Positions 8,979 through 18,512 of a DNA stretch of 61,088 nucleotides are shown piece after piece (position 1 is the first letter of the stretch; every line of letters starts with the position of its first letter). Position numbers and translations under genes: made by a program. The stretch lies in NCBI GenBank assembly GCA_022361455.1, contig JAKSAW010000084.1, forward strand, positions 1 to 61,088, given 5' to 3'. Source of the DNA: Pseudomonadales bacterium. GTDB taxonomy: Bacteria > Pseudomonadota > Gammaproteobacteria > Pseudomonadales > Ketobacteraceae. The notes below the pieces were generated by a model, which saw nothing but the letters and a program-made list of their open reading frames with translations, ran no database searches and was not told where the DNA came from.

Positions 8979-9647
8979 TCAATCAGCTGAACTATTTACT
9001 AACCCCAACTCCACCGCTTTTAAGGATGCTTCTGCACGAGAGGACACATTGAGCTTGCGATAAGCGCTCTTAACATAACCAGATGCTGTATTGGGGGTGA
9101 TCTCCAACATCTTGGCAATTTCCTTAGTGGTTATGCCTTTTGCCAATAAGGTAATAACTTCTTCTTCGCGATTGGAAAGCATGGACTCAACTTTCACGGG
9201 TTCAACAACGGCAGTTTTCACTAATGCCTGTTGTTGGTAGAAGGTCAGCAGACGCCGAGCAATACCTGGCGATAAAGGCGGATCACCGCGGGTAATACCT
9301 TTCAATTTTTCAATCAACTGTTCTTGAGGCTGATCTTTTAACAGATAACCATGAGCGCCAGCTTGAATCGCTTTAAACAGATGATCGTCGTCATCAAAGA
9401 TAGTGCTCATCACAATATAACCGACAGTATTACGCGCCACCATTTCCGTTACTAAATCTATCCCAGAGCCATCTGGCAAATTAATATCCACCAATGCGAT
9501 ATTAAACTGATGGTTTTGTATGGCTTCTCTAGCCTGTTCAATCGTTTCGGCTAAATGAATATCCACCCCCGGAAATGCACCTTCAATTACCTCGCGCATC
9601 CATGCTTGGGTTTGTTCGTGATCTTCAATAAGTAAGGCCGTTTTCAT
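8979..9647 (-). CDS. NarL/LuxR-type two-component response regulator
   Basis: 222 residues. The receiver domain has acidic residues Glu8/Asp9, phospho-acceptor Asp54 in LVDINLPDGSG and the conserved Lys in YLLKD. A C-terminal LuxR-type HTH follows (SNREEEVITLLAKGITTKEIAKML, then TASGYVKSAYRKLNV). The frame extends upstream to 9719, but the ATG at 9647 overlaps the kinase stop as ATGA and begins exactly with the receiver (MKTALLIEDHE), so it is the likely start. Its partner is the kinase immediately upstream. Targets are unknown; the divergent beta-propeller gene is one candidate. Confidence 0.92.
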   Translation of the reverse strand: MKTALLIEDHEQTQAWMREVIEGAFPGVDIHLAETIEQAREAIQNHQFNIALVDINLPDGSGIDLVTEMVARNTVGYIVMSTIFDDDDHLFKAIQAGAHGYLLKDQPQEQLIEKLKGITRGDPPLSPGIARRLLTFYQQQALVKTAVVEPVKVESMLSNREEEVITLLAKGITTKEIAKMLEITPNTASGYVKSAYRKLNVSSRAEASLKAVELGLVNSSAD

Positions 9648-11926
9648 GACATTTCCTTTAAATGAGAGGTTAAGGGAATGGACACTGAAACACAGCATTG
9701 GCCGGCATCTACTTGCCAATTTACTGAACCAAATAAATCCTTAACCCTGCGCTGAATACTATGCAGCCCTTTACCGAGCTCCCATTGATTACTATCTAAT
9801 GCAACGTTTTGATTGATGACTTGCATGCTTAGTGTTTGCTCACTAAATGAGAAGTTTATACTAATTGGAAAGACTAATTCTTTGTCATTGATAGCCTTCT
9901 TACTTGCTCGTGAATCCACAAGAACTGCATGCTTAACGGCATTAGCGACCAACTCACGGAGAATACGTGATAGCTGCAACCATTGTCCTCCAGTTAATGA
10001 TAGTTGAGGATCTATTCCATCATCACACCAATCAACTTCACCACCCGCCGCTTCAATCATTTGCGATATTTCATAACGCCAATTTGCGAGTGCATCGGTT
10101 AATAAGCGATGCTGATTGTCATCCATGGAATAAACAATCTCGCGAAGATTCTTAAGGCACTTTTGCGCCTGTTCTCTTTCCTGCGGTTGATTCACCAAAT
10201 GAACTAACCCTAATAAATCAGGTGCCACCTCATCGTGTAGATCTCTCATAATACGCTGACGCTCGGCTACCAATGTCGCTTCTCGTTCTTGATGAAGCTT
10301 ATCGATATTTTGTGAGTGCGCTAAGAAGTTGGCGACAAAATGGCTATCGCTTTCATGAAACACTTTCTGCCCCATTTGCTTACCGACAATTTCGTAGCTG
10401 TTTAATTCGTCTTGATGCTCCAAAGTCACCATGAGCTTTAACCCAGATTCTTCGATACAGGGTTTAGATACTCGACGCTCAACAACATTAATTGAGAGCG
10501 GTGAATACAGTACTCGCAACATCTCAATTTCTGGCGGCTGATTTTCTAGATTAGGATCAATTTCTTGATTACTAGTTGGCTCCACCAGCATATTTGCCAA
10601 TGCAATATCTCTTCCGTTATCGCCTGCTATAAAACTCCAAAATCGGCTTCTCGCCAACAAATAAAGCCAAAAGCAAATAACAGCTAACAAACCAAACCCC
10701 AAAGCTGCTTGTGCACCTAACAACGCAATGGCCAATAAGTCCAATAGGATAACTGCGATCGCCAAAAGAATATTGAAACAAGCTTTTAGCCACCAACGTT
10801 CAACAGCAAACAGCCCACCATAGTGAACCCCTAGCACAAAGCCCAGAAACACTAACAGACAAAAGGTATTGGCTAACCAAGTGGAAACAAATGGCTGCCC
10901 CCAAATCAATATGGGCACAATATAAACTACTAGTGTTAAACCCAACCCAGCTAAAACAGAGTTAACCAGCCACAAAAAAAGTAGCTTCTGTTGAGGGTTG
11001 TTTTTACAACATGCCCATTGCAATCGCAGCAATATAAAGGTGAAGGTAGCCAGAATAATAGCGGGAAAATAAAATAAACTAATCGGCCATTCGATCCATT
11101 GCAATAACTCGTTGCTCCATACAGCAACGGGAACCGTACTCAGCCAAAGGACTAATTTAGGCTTTTGAATGGGATTGGGATAAAACCAAAAGAGCATTGC
11201 AAAGCTATAAACAAATAAGATACCACCAAAATGATTGGTATGTAGCAAGCATTCAAACACCTCACTATGCATCGCAAATTCACGAGAGGCATAAACAGAT
11301 TGTGACACTTGCATGATATAGCAACCAATGCCACCCACGGCTAATATACGAGTAACCGCCTTTTTACGGTGATAAACCCAAAACGCCATGCCCGTTAACA
11401 TAGCTAAGGTGCCATAGGCCTGCAGCATCCAAAAAGTGATTGGCAAGTCACTTAAATTTCTATCCCGGCGCTGTAAATTCACTTGCTCATTATCTACCGT
11501 TAACAATGTGACCGAGTTGTTACCAGCAAAGATATCGAACAGTTGTTGTTGGGTATGAAAATACTGAGTGAGCTCGGCAAAGCTGCGAATAAAATCTGGA
11601 TCATCACTCAAATGTTTTGGTGTTATAGGAACCAGACTATCGCCTACTAACACACCCTTAATGTGCTTGAAGATTGATTCTTCTTGTGAAGATTTTTCCG
11701 CTGAAATTAATACACTTAAGTGTTTTCCATCTACTTTAACTTGGCTAGCATAGTAAGGAAGTTGTGATAGGTACTGACTACTGGCAAACAAAACCATGAG
11801 CGATACAAAGCAAGCCAGCATCAACACGTTTTGAGGTGCCAACCAAAACCGGGTAAGTAGCGGAAAATACTGCTTCGGATTATGTATTAAGTTATTTATT
11901 GTTATTTTTGTCTTCAATGGCCCCAT
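9644..11926 (-). CDS. Membrane sensor histidine kinase, HisKA_3 (NarX/DesK-like)
   Basis: 760 residues. One membrane segment near residues 35-50 and a periplasmic loop to about 165 are followed by a cluster of seven or more hydrophobic segments to about 430, and then the cytoplasmic kinase. The phospho-acceptor is His564 in MRDLHDEVAPDLLGL, the HisKA_3 signature. A HATPase domain ends with LGKGLHSIQRRVKDLFG; its N-box is in RELVANAVKHA. This kinase class pairs with LuxR-type regulators, and the regulator gene overlaps by four bases. The input signal is unknown. The weak ribosome site makes the exact N-terminus uncertain. Confidence 0.88.
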   Translation of the reverse strand: MGPLKTKITINNLIHNPKQYFPLLTRFWLAPQNVLMLACFVSLMVLFASSQYLSQLPYYASQVKVDGKHLSVLISAEKSSQEESIFKHIKGVLVGDSLVPITPKHLSDDPDFIRSFAELTQYFHTQQQLFDIFAGNNSVTLLTVDNEQVNLQRRDRNLSDLPITFWMLQAYGTLAMLTGMAFWVYHRKKAVTRILAVGGIGCYIMQVSQSVYASREFAMHSEVFECLLHTNHFGGILFVYSFAMLFWFYPNPIQKPKLVLWLSTVPVAVWSNELLQWIEWPISLFYFPAIILATFTFILLRLQWACCKNNPQQKLLFLWLVNSVLAGLGLTLVVYIVPILIWGQPFVSTWLANTFCLLVFLGFVLGVHYGGLFAVERWWLKACFNILLAIAVILLDLLAIALLGAQAALGFGLLAVICFWLYLLARSRFWSFIAGDNGRDIALANMLVEPTSNQEIDPNLENQPPEIEMLRVLYSPLSINVVERRVSKPCIEESGLKLMVTLEHQDELNSYEIVGKQMGQKVFHESDSHFVANFLAHSQNIDKLHQEREATLVAERQRIMRDLHDEVAPDLLGLVHLVNQPQEREQAQKCLKNLREIVYSMDDNQHRLLTDALANWRYEISQMIEAAGGEVDWCDDGIDPQLSLTGGQWLQLSRILRELVANAVKHAVLVDSRASKKAINDKELVFPISINFSFSEQTLSMQVINQNVALDSNQWELGKGLHSIQRRVKDLFGSVNWQVDAGQCCVSVSIPLTSHLKEMS

Positions 11927-12022
11927 ACCAAAAGCGTTAGTTTTGTGTTTGTTGGGTGCTTCAGCCTAGCAGCTTAATGTATCAATAATTGCACAATAAT
12001 AAACCCCCTCATTGAGTGTTTG

Positions 12023-12070
12023 AGATCGGCTGATCTGGTTAGCTTGCATATTCCCAATCCTAGCTATACT
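12023..12070. promoter_or_regulatory. Candidate promoter with upstream palindrome for the beta-propeller gene
   Basis: In the gap between the divergent kinase and beta-propeller genes, TTGCAT (12044-12049) and TATACT (12065-12070) resemble a sigma-70 promoter with a short 15-base spacer. A small palindrome (AGATC-GGCT-GATCT, 12023-12036) lies just upstream and could bind a regulator. Both are weak matches judged by eye. Confidence 0.3.
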
Positions 12071-12123
12071 TATTTCGTTGCACTCAGTTCCTAACAATTG
12101 GTCCACAGAATAGGGAGATTAAA

Positions 12124-13356
12124 ATGGCGCTAACTAATTTCGCACAACCCACCTGGAGCATCACCCCCGAACAAGGTCAACAATTAAACTCCGTTGCTTT
12201 TGACGCCGCGGGGAAAAACATTGTGACCGGCACCTCGCAAGAATACGGTAACACCAATGTGGATGTGTATTGTTATCAAACAGATGGCCAAAACGTTACC
12301 TTAAGCTGGAAACAAACCATTGCCAGCGATGTTCAATATGGCACGTTTTGGGTAGCCATGGCAGACCTGGGCCAATACTGTGCTGCCGCCGGACACACCG
12401 CTTCCGACAATGGTTATATCTACGTTTATGATGTGCAAAATAGCGGTACAGTTGTTGGGGAATTTAATTATGACTCGCGAGTAAGTGAAATTGAGCTTAC
12501 TCCTGCAGGTGATTACTTTATTGCTGTTCAAGGCGTGAACGTTATTCTGGGCAAAAACAACGCTGGCAGTTTTACTGCCACTGAAGATGCTCTACCCAGC
12601 GGCGCGTATATGCGCACTTGTGGAATCTCCACCAATTCAACTTACGCAGTGGCTGCTGGCGCTATCTATAGCACTGAAAGCAAAGCAGACGATGAAAGCA
12701 GCGCTCCAACTGGTGTTATTTGCGTTTATCAAAACAATGGCGGCAGTTTCACGCGCCTCAACACGATCGCAATGCCGCATGAAATTTTACGCGTCGCCAT
12801 GACTGATGATGGAAACTATTTTGTCGCCACCGATGATAATGGCCACGTTCACTTTTTTAGCAGCACCAGCACCACCGCTACGTGGAGCTATACCCCCGCG
12901 TATGCCTGTGATTTAACTTATGCCGCAGCTATTGCCTATGACACCAACCAAGATGTATTGGTCGGTGTAGGTACAAACATTTCTGTGACGACGCAAGTTC
13001 AATCTGAACAAGCGAGCGCGTTTACCGTTCAACCTGGTTTGATCTATGTGCTAAAAGATGTGTCCGATGCACCGCAAGTGTTATGGCAACAACGCATTGA
13101 ATACCCACCAAATCCTGGTTTAAATTTTGATGTGAGCGCAAAATATCTCACCTGTGCGACCGGGCAACCTTACGACACTCAAAACGAAACTATTGGTAGT
13201 TTTTATTTATTTGATGCTGCTACTGGTTTTCAATACTGGCGTTACGATACCAGCATTATGAACTGGCCAATGAATATTAACGCTCAAGCCACCGCCTGTG
13301 TGGGTGGTAGCGATAGTGGTACTCTCTATTATTGGGGCCAGCCGGATAACAGCTAA
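12124..13356 (+). CDS. Cytoplasmic beta-propeller (WD40/PQQ-like) protein of unknown function
   Basis: 410 residues made of repeated short beta-strand patterns of the kind ...AVSADGxYxVAGxDDxxVYLF..., for example DDGNYFVATDDNGHVHFF and AQATACVGGSDSGTLYYW, giving about six or seven blades. There is no signal peptide or membrane segment, so it is probably cytoplasmic, unusual for this fold in an exported-protein-rich neighbourhood. An AGGGAG ribosome site precedes the ATG. It is transcribed away from the two-component operon and may be its target. I cannot assign a function. Confidence 0.75.
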   Translation: MALTNFAQPTWSITPEQGQQLNSVAFDAAGKNIVTGTSQEYGNTNVDVYCYQTDGQNVTLSWKQTIASDVQYGTFWVAMADLGQYCAAAGHTASDNGYIYVYDVQNSGTVVGEFNYDSRVSEIELTPAGDYFIAVQGVNVILGKNNAGSFTATEDALPSGAYMRTCGISTNSTYAVAAGAIYSTESKADDESSAPTGVICVYQNNGGSFTRLNTIAMPHEILRVAMTDDGNYFVATDDNGHVHFFSSTSTTATWSYTPAYACDLTYAAAIAYDTNQDVLVGVGTNISVTTQVQSEQASAFTVQPGLIYVLKDVSDAPQVLWQQRIEYPPNPGLNFDVSAKYLTCATGQPYDTQNETIGSFYLFDAATGFQYWRYDTSIMNWPMNINAQATACVGGSDSGTLYYWGQPDNS

Positions 13357-13380
13357 ATTAAGCTACTACTCCTAGCTGTG

Positions 13381-13758
13381 CTATTCAATACCGCGAGAAG
13401 TGGGCGCATTAGATTCTTTGAGCTTCTTAAGCATTTTATCTAATGTGTCCTCTACTTTGGGCGCCAACAAAGTCACCCCTGCATTGAAGAACATTTTTAT
13501 AATGCTTAAAGCCACGAACAAGAACAAAGCCGCTATCGCCAAGCCAGAAACTTTGAACAAACCAACCGGTAACTCTAGCTCACCATTTGCAGCCTTAATG
13601 ATTCGTTCCTCTGCCGGTAATTCGGCGAGCATTTGATAAAGCGGGAATAATTCTGGTTGCACGCTAAAGTTTGAGATCCACACAAAGCCATAAACCAATA
13701 ACCAAATAGACGCTACGATAAATACCAACCCAAGAGCCTGTCGCATAAGATTCTTCAC
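13381..13758 (-). CDS. Small two-helix membrane protein of unknown function
   Basis: 125 residues with hydrophobic segments at about 10-30 and 70-92, a polar loop of some 35 residues between them, and a charged, probably cytoplasmic tail (EDTLDKMLKKLKES). The first codon is GTG; an ATG four codons later (13746) is equally possible. It lies downstream of the subtilase gene, separated by an intrinsic terminator, so it probably has its own promoter or relies on read-through. No family recognised. Confidence 0.6.
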   Translation of the reverse strand: MKNLMRQALGLVFIVASIWLLVYGFVWISNFSVQPELFPLYQMLAELPAEERIIKAANGELELPVGLFKVSGLAIAALFLFVALSIIKMFFNAGVTLLAPKVEDTLDKMLKKLKESNAPTSRGIE

Positions 13759-13770
13759 TTTGTTTAAATA

Positions 13771-13806
13771 TAAAAAAACGCGGCTTGAATTTAATCACGC
13801 CGCGTC
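13771..13806 (-). terminator. Intrinsic terminator after the subtilase gene
   Basis: On the minus strand a stem ACGCGGC / GCCGCGT (13799-13805 with 13778-13784) is followed by a run of seven T (13772-13778). It begins some 33 bases beyond the subtilase stop codon, as expected for a Rho-independent terminator of that gene. Confidence 0.85.
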
Positions 13807-13838
13807 TTCTTTCGCTAGTAGCTAGTGCTCAATCTAGA

Positions 13839-15689
13839 TTATTTACGCTTGAATCGACGAATACCCGCGATACCAGCAATCACGATCAACATTTCGACTA
13901 AAGCACCGCCATATCGCTTCAACACAAAGTTATTAGAAGAAGTAGTGTCAGCTAAATCACTTGCCACAGAACCAGTAAAATTCATTTTAAGCTTTTCATT
14001 AGCTACGGGAGTCACGAATTCGAGTAACACGGTGGCAGACTCTCCTACTGCTAGATCTCCCAAGTTACAGCTTAGGCCATTACCACTACAGGAACCTTGC
14101 GAGGCAGTCGCAGTAACAAAAGACGCTTCGAATGGGAATTGGCTAGTAAGCACTACATTGGTTGCATCTAAGTCGCCCAAATTAGTAACTTTCGCTTGGT
14201 AGCGGATCGCGCCTTGGGTGTCATCGATTTCCTGGTACTTACCATTTTTGCCGGTAAGCTTTAATTCAAGGTCAGTAACATCGCTAGGATCTTCAATGCC
14301 TAACGCGACTAAAACAGCTTGTGTCGCATCCGCGATACCCACACCACAGCCTTCACAGCTGGCTGGGAATGAGCGCGCAGTCGACTTAATAATTTCTTCC
14401 ACTTGATCTGGAGTGATATCACTATCGGCGCTGTAAAGTAATGCGGCTAAGCCAGCAATATGCGGCGTAGCCATGCTGGTGCCTTGGTAAAACAAATAGT
14501 TGTCTGAACCCGGGCCATTGTAGCCAGAATTTGAAGTCGACAGGATACCGTTAGAATCATTGCTACTAAATTGCGCACCACCTGGAGCAGCTACATCAAC
14601 GACTGAACCATAGTTAGAGTAATAGGCTCGGCCGCCACTGCGATTAGAAGCGGCTACGGTAAGAACACCACCACAGTTCGCCGGTGGATATAAATTCGCA
14701 TTATCATTATCGTTACCTGCTGCAACGACAACGGTTGCACCAGCATCGCGAGCAGCTTGAATCGCGTTAGAATAAGTCATGGTACAGCTAGAGGGTAATC
14801 CACCCCCTAAGCTCAGATTAATAACATCTGCAGGATTGGCGTTATTGGGCACACCAGAAACAGCGTAACCAGCCGACCACATAATCGCATCCGCAATATC
14901 TGATACGTAACCACCGCACTTACCAAGCACACGCACTGGAACCACTTTAGCTTGGCCTGCAACACCCGCTACACCTATACCGTTATTCGAAACGGCAGCA
15001 ACGGTACCCGCCACATGAGTACCATGCCACGAGCTTGCCATATCTTCAGTAGGGTAACCGCCACCACATTCACCGGCATTCACTTGATCACCTGGATCAA
15101 GAGCATCTGAATCGCGACCATTGCCATCGTTGGCCATGGTTACGTCTGATACAAAATCATAACCCGGTAAAATATTTGCAGCTAAATCAGCATGATTGCG
15201 GTAACCAGTATCTAGCACTGCAACAACAGCGCCACTACCCTGGGTATAGTCCCAAGCGTTAGGAAGATTTAAGCCGCCATTGGCCTCGTAATAATGCCAC
15301 TGCTCTCCGTAGCGAGAATCGTTTGGTACCGCTTGCGGAAGCATTAATAAATCGGGTTCTGCGTATTCAACTGCTGGATCTGCAATAAAACTGTCGATCG
15401 CATTGAATACATCATCCATGGACTTGTCATTACCAAGGGTAACGACTTGGCCACCATCACGAAGAGTGCGCAATGCTTTAAGGTCCATACCAGAACGTTG
15501 TGCTGCGACTTTAACAACGCTGGCACGCATAGCTGTGCGAGCCTTGGGGACCAGAGTTGCTGGTTCAGCTTTATACTTAACAATGATTCGATTGGTAGTT
15601 GGTGCCACACTGGCGTTGGCGGGAACAGCGCTAGCGAGCGCTAATGACATTCCTAGAGCACCCAATAAAAATGAAGAACGGCGTTGCAT
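13839..15689 (-). CDS. Secreted subtilisin-like serine protease (S8) with GlyGly-CTERM-like tail
   Basis: 616 residues: Sec signal peptide (about 1-27, cut after ANA), an I9-like propeptide region (about 30-115), then the S8 catalytic domain with Asp160 (VVAVLDTGY), His222 (WHGTHVAGT), oxyanion Asn326 (AAGNDN) and Ser405 (GTSMATPHIAG). After about residue 470 comes a DUF11-like beta domain (KVTNLGDLDATNVVL). The C-terminus is Gly-Gly at 594-595, a hydrophobic segment and RRFKRK, the plan of GlyGly-CTERM sorting signals processed by rhombosortase. It is thus probably exported and surface-sorted before release. No rhombosortase gene is in the window. An AAAAGG site precedes the ATG. Confidence 0.93.
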   Translation of the reverse strand: MQRRSSFLLGALGMSLALASAVPANASVAPTTNRIIVKYKAEPATLVPKARTAMRASVVKVAAQRSGMDLKALRTLRDGGQVVTLGNDKSMDDVFNAIDSFIADPAVEYAEPDLLMLPQAVPNDSRYGEQWHYYEANGGLNLPNAWDYTQGSGAVVAVLDTGYRNHADLAANILPGYDFVSDVTMANDGNGRDSDALDPGDQVNAGECGGGYPTEDMASSWHGTHVAGTVAAVSNNGIGVAGVAGQAKVVPVRVLGKCGGYVSDIADAIMWSAGYAVSGVPNNANPADVINLSLGGGLPSSCTMTYSNAIQAARDAGATVVVAAGNDNDNANLYPPANCGGVLTVAASNRSGGRAYYSNYGSVVDVAAPGGAQFSSNDSNGILSTSNSGYNGPGSDNYLFYQGTSMATPHIAGLAALLYSADSDITPDQVEEIIKSTARSFPASCEGCGVGIADATQAVLVALGIEDPSDVTDLELKLTGKNGKYQEIDDTQGAIRYQAKVTNLGDLDATNVVLTSQFPFEASFVTATASQGSCSGNGLSCNLGDLAVGESATVLLEFVTPVANEKLKMNFTGSVASDLADTTSSNNFVLKRYGGALVEMLIVIAGIAGIRRFKRK

Positions 15690-16076
15690 TGGAAAATACC
15701 TTTTAATTCTATTTTTATGTTTCTGATTTAATTATTTTTAATTTAAGAGCGCAGATTACAAAGGGCAGAATTAACGTACTCAGTCCCTAACATCTGAATA
15801 GGTATAGCCCTAAGAAAACCAATCACTTGATTAGTAGCGCTTCCGTTCGTTTCTGCGTCAATATCAATACCGAACGTAAGCCTAAGTTAACACAAATGAA
15901 ACGGACGTATCATTAGTAGATTTGTAAACCCAAACCAAAATAGGCGAAACACACCTAAGCAATTGTTTTATATTGAATTATTAACCCTCTAAAGAACTAA
16001 ATAAGTGGTAGACAGGATGTTCATGTTACCAGTGTAAATGGTCAAGTTACCGGACTCATAGCCAGGCGAGTCGCTA
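15690..16076. other. Intergenic region between subtilase and hybrid kinase genes
   Basis: About 390 AT-rich bases holding the subtilase promoter region and the 3' end of the upstream kinase transcript. I see no reading frame with coding character, no RNA gene and no strong terminator. GTTACC occurs three times near 16024-16050, which may be chance. Confidence 0.4.
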
Positions 16077-18419
16077 TTAGTGATTTTGACTAAGCAATTG
16101 AATGTGTCGAGACAGAGAGTCACTAAGAACATCCAACTTCAATGGCTTCGCCAAAAAGTCATCCATGCCCAACTCAAAGCAACGCGCTTTATCTTGATCC
16201 ATGACGTTCGCCGTTACCGCAATGATAGGAATATTTTGAAAATCTGTTTGTGAATTTCTAATCTGTTCAGTACAACAAAAGCCATCCATCACTGGCATTT
16301 GCAGATCCATCAGCACTAAAGAGTATTCGTGCTTAGCAATGAGCTCGAGCGCTTCCTGCCCGTGATTTGCAACGTCACTGGTTAGACCCAGCTTACTCAG
16401 CATCTTCACTATGACTTTTTGATTAACGACATTATCTTCAACAACCAACACGGGTAGCTCAGGAGATGCTAACTTTTCAAACAAAACGGGTGCTTGAGGT
16501 TCACTAGCCTCGATGGGAATACGCAGTGTAAAGTGACTACCCTCTTCTACTTTTGATTGCAGTGTGAGACTACCACTTAACATTTCGGCAAGGCGACGGC
16601 AGATAGATAGACCAATACCAATTCCAGTATGACGCCGAGTAAAGCCCCCCTCTAATTGCCGAAAAGGATCAAAAATAATGGATTGTTTATCTTGTGGTAT
16701 TCCGGGTCCCGTATCAGAGACCGTGGCAAGCAACCATAATTTGTCATCCGTGCGATCTATAGTTACTGATATTTTCACCGACCCTTGATCGGTGAATTTA
16801 ACAGCATTACCTAATAGTTTGGTAAGAATAACCGTCAGCTTACGGGGATCTACTCTGATCCAATCAGGAACTTGATCATCAAGTTCATAGCTAAACTCAA
16901 GCCCTTTCTCACGGCATAGCTCACCGTAATAGTCATCCAAACGTTTTAAAGATGCTTTTACATCTGAGCTAACCGGCTTCACATTTATCTGCCCCGACTG
17001 CAGCTCAGTATGTATCAATATATCGTCCACCAAGCGCATCATATCGTTAGCACCTGAGCGGATGATCTTTAAGGGCTGATCTAGTTCTTCATTATTACTC
17101 TTGGCCACCTCTACACCGCCCATAATGGCATTCATTGGGGTTCGTAATTCGTGGCTTATAGATGTGATAAAATCGTTCTTTAATTGCATGTTAGATTCGA
17201 AAGATTTAATGGCTTGATTTTGTGCGGCCATCTTTTCTTTGCGAAGAGAATTAATTCTATCGGCTAATCCTAACGATAGTAATACAACTTCTATAGCAGA
17301 ACCGATTTGAACACTGCGTTCGATTACCCAGACAGTGGGCAGCAACCCTGAAATCTTTAAGCTAAATACAATTAATGAAACTAGTAATACTCCCCATGCA
17401 AGCAAGAAGAAACGCGCCGGACCATAACCTGAACGCCAACTCTGTATTCCCGCGACAATACCAATAGACGCCGCGGGCGTACCAAAACCCACGACAAATA
17501 AAATGCCAAGGGAATAGTTATAAGTAAAACTAACCGCAATTGTGATCAACATGGTGACCACATAAACTTTCATTATTTTGTCAAACCAAGGCAGTCCTTT
17601 CTTAACTTCCAAGAATGAACAAACAAAGAAAGCCATAAAGATGGTCCAAATACTGGTGGAAACAATAATGGCTTGATTAGCGAACTTCGGCGAGTTAGGC
17701 CAAAAGTATTGATAAGCTAGTCCGTAGTAGATAAATAGCCAAAGGGAGAAAAATAAAATATAACTGACGTAATACAAATAAGTCTTATCGCGTATCGATA
17801 AGTAGATAAATAAATTATACAGTGCCATCACAATCATGATGCCAAAGTACAACCCTAAACCTAGATGCCTAGTTCCATGCTCCGTAGTAAATTCGAGACT
17901 GTCCCATAAAATGATGGGCGCTGGCTCATGAAGACCATCCGCAGTGTCTAAGCGAACATAAACCTGGCGTTCAGTTCTGGCTGGTAGATCTAGATAAAAA
18001 AGAAAATTTCGATAGTCAATTTGTCGGGTATCAAAAACGCGACGATCACCGGTACTCACCGTAGAAACGATCAGGCCATTATCTACAACGTAGTAGTCAA
18101 TATAATCTTGAAGCGGGAATGCCAGTTCGAATAGCCAGATTTTATCAGTTGGAATCAGAGACTGAATATCAAAACGCAACCAAAACACGCTGTCAGAAAA
18201 AGAGAAATTAAGTGTTTGGCTGGTATTTTTTTTCCACTCTAGGCTGTGCTTGCCTGAAACAATGTTGCTTATGTCCAATTGGCCATCAACGTCTTCTAAA
18301 TAATCAGCATACAATCCCAAATCGAGGCGTTTAGTAGCCGCATCTAATATCACCTTTTCGGCAAACACGTTTACCGAAAAAATCATAAACATAAGAAAAC
18401 ATATCGAGACTTTACCCAT
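16077..18419 (-). CDS. Hybrid histidine kinase with 7TMR-DISM sensor and receiver
   Basis: 780 residues from the chosen ATG: Sec signal (1-20, cut after VFA), a periplasmic 7TMR-DISMED2 beta-sandwich (about 25-175), a seven-helix 7TMR-DISM membrane block (about 185-390), HisKA with His423 in SISHELRTPMN, HATPase with DTGPGIP and GIGIGLSICRRLAEMLSG, and a receiver with Asp705 in LVLMDLQMPVMDGF. Such extracellular modules are thought to bind carbohydrates or other small ligands. No separate regulator or Hpt protein is adjacent, so the phosphorelay partner is elsewhere. The frame opens at a TTG (18497), but ATG 18419 gives a proper signal peptide. Confidence 0.9.
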   Translation of the reverse strand: MGKVSICFLMFMIFSVNVFAEKVILDAATKRLDLGLYADYLEDVDGQLDISNIVSGKHSLEWKKNTSQTLNFSFSDSVFWLRFDIQSLIPTDKIWLFELAFPLQDYIDYYVVDNGLIVSTVSTGDRRVFDTRQIDYRNFLFYLDLPARTERQVYVRLDTADGLHEPAPIILWDSLEFTTEHGTRHLGLGLYFGIMIVMALYNLFIYLSIRDKTYLYYVSYILFFSLWLFIYYGLAYQYFWPNSPKFANQAIIVSTSIWTIFMAFFVCSFLEVKKGLPWFDKIMKVYVVTMLITIAVSFTYNYSLGILFVVGFGTPAASIGIVAGIQSWRSGYGPARFFLLAWGVLLVSLIVFSLKISGLLPTVWVIERSVQIGSAIEVVLLSLGLADRINSLRKEKMAAQNQAIKSFESNMQLKNDFITSISHELRTPMNAIMGGVEVAKSNNEELDQPLKIIRSGANDMMRLVDDILIHTELQSGQINVKPVSSDVKASLKRLDDYYGELCREKGLEFSYELDDQVPDWIRVDPRKLTVILTKLLGNAVKFTDQGSVKISVTIDRTDDKLWLLATVSDTGPGIPQDKQSIIFDPFRQLEGGFTRRHTGIGIGLSICRRLAEMLSGSLTLQSKVEEGSHFTLRIPIEASEPQAPVLFEKLASPELPVLVVEDNVVNQKVIVKMLSKLGLTSDVANHGQEALELIAKHEYSLVLMDLQMPVMDGFCCTEQIRNSQTDFQNIPIIAVTANVMDQDKARCFELGMDDFLAKPLKLDVLSDSLSRHIQLLSQNH

Positions 18420-18512
18420 TAACCCCGGCCTATCGGCAAAAATGCACGTAAGAGTATGAATTATAGTTGATTCAAAGGGAGTCTCCCCTTTATTCAAGGG
18501 GATGATAGAAAT

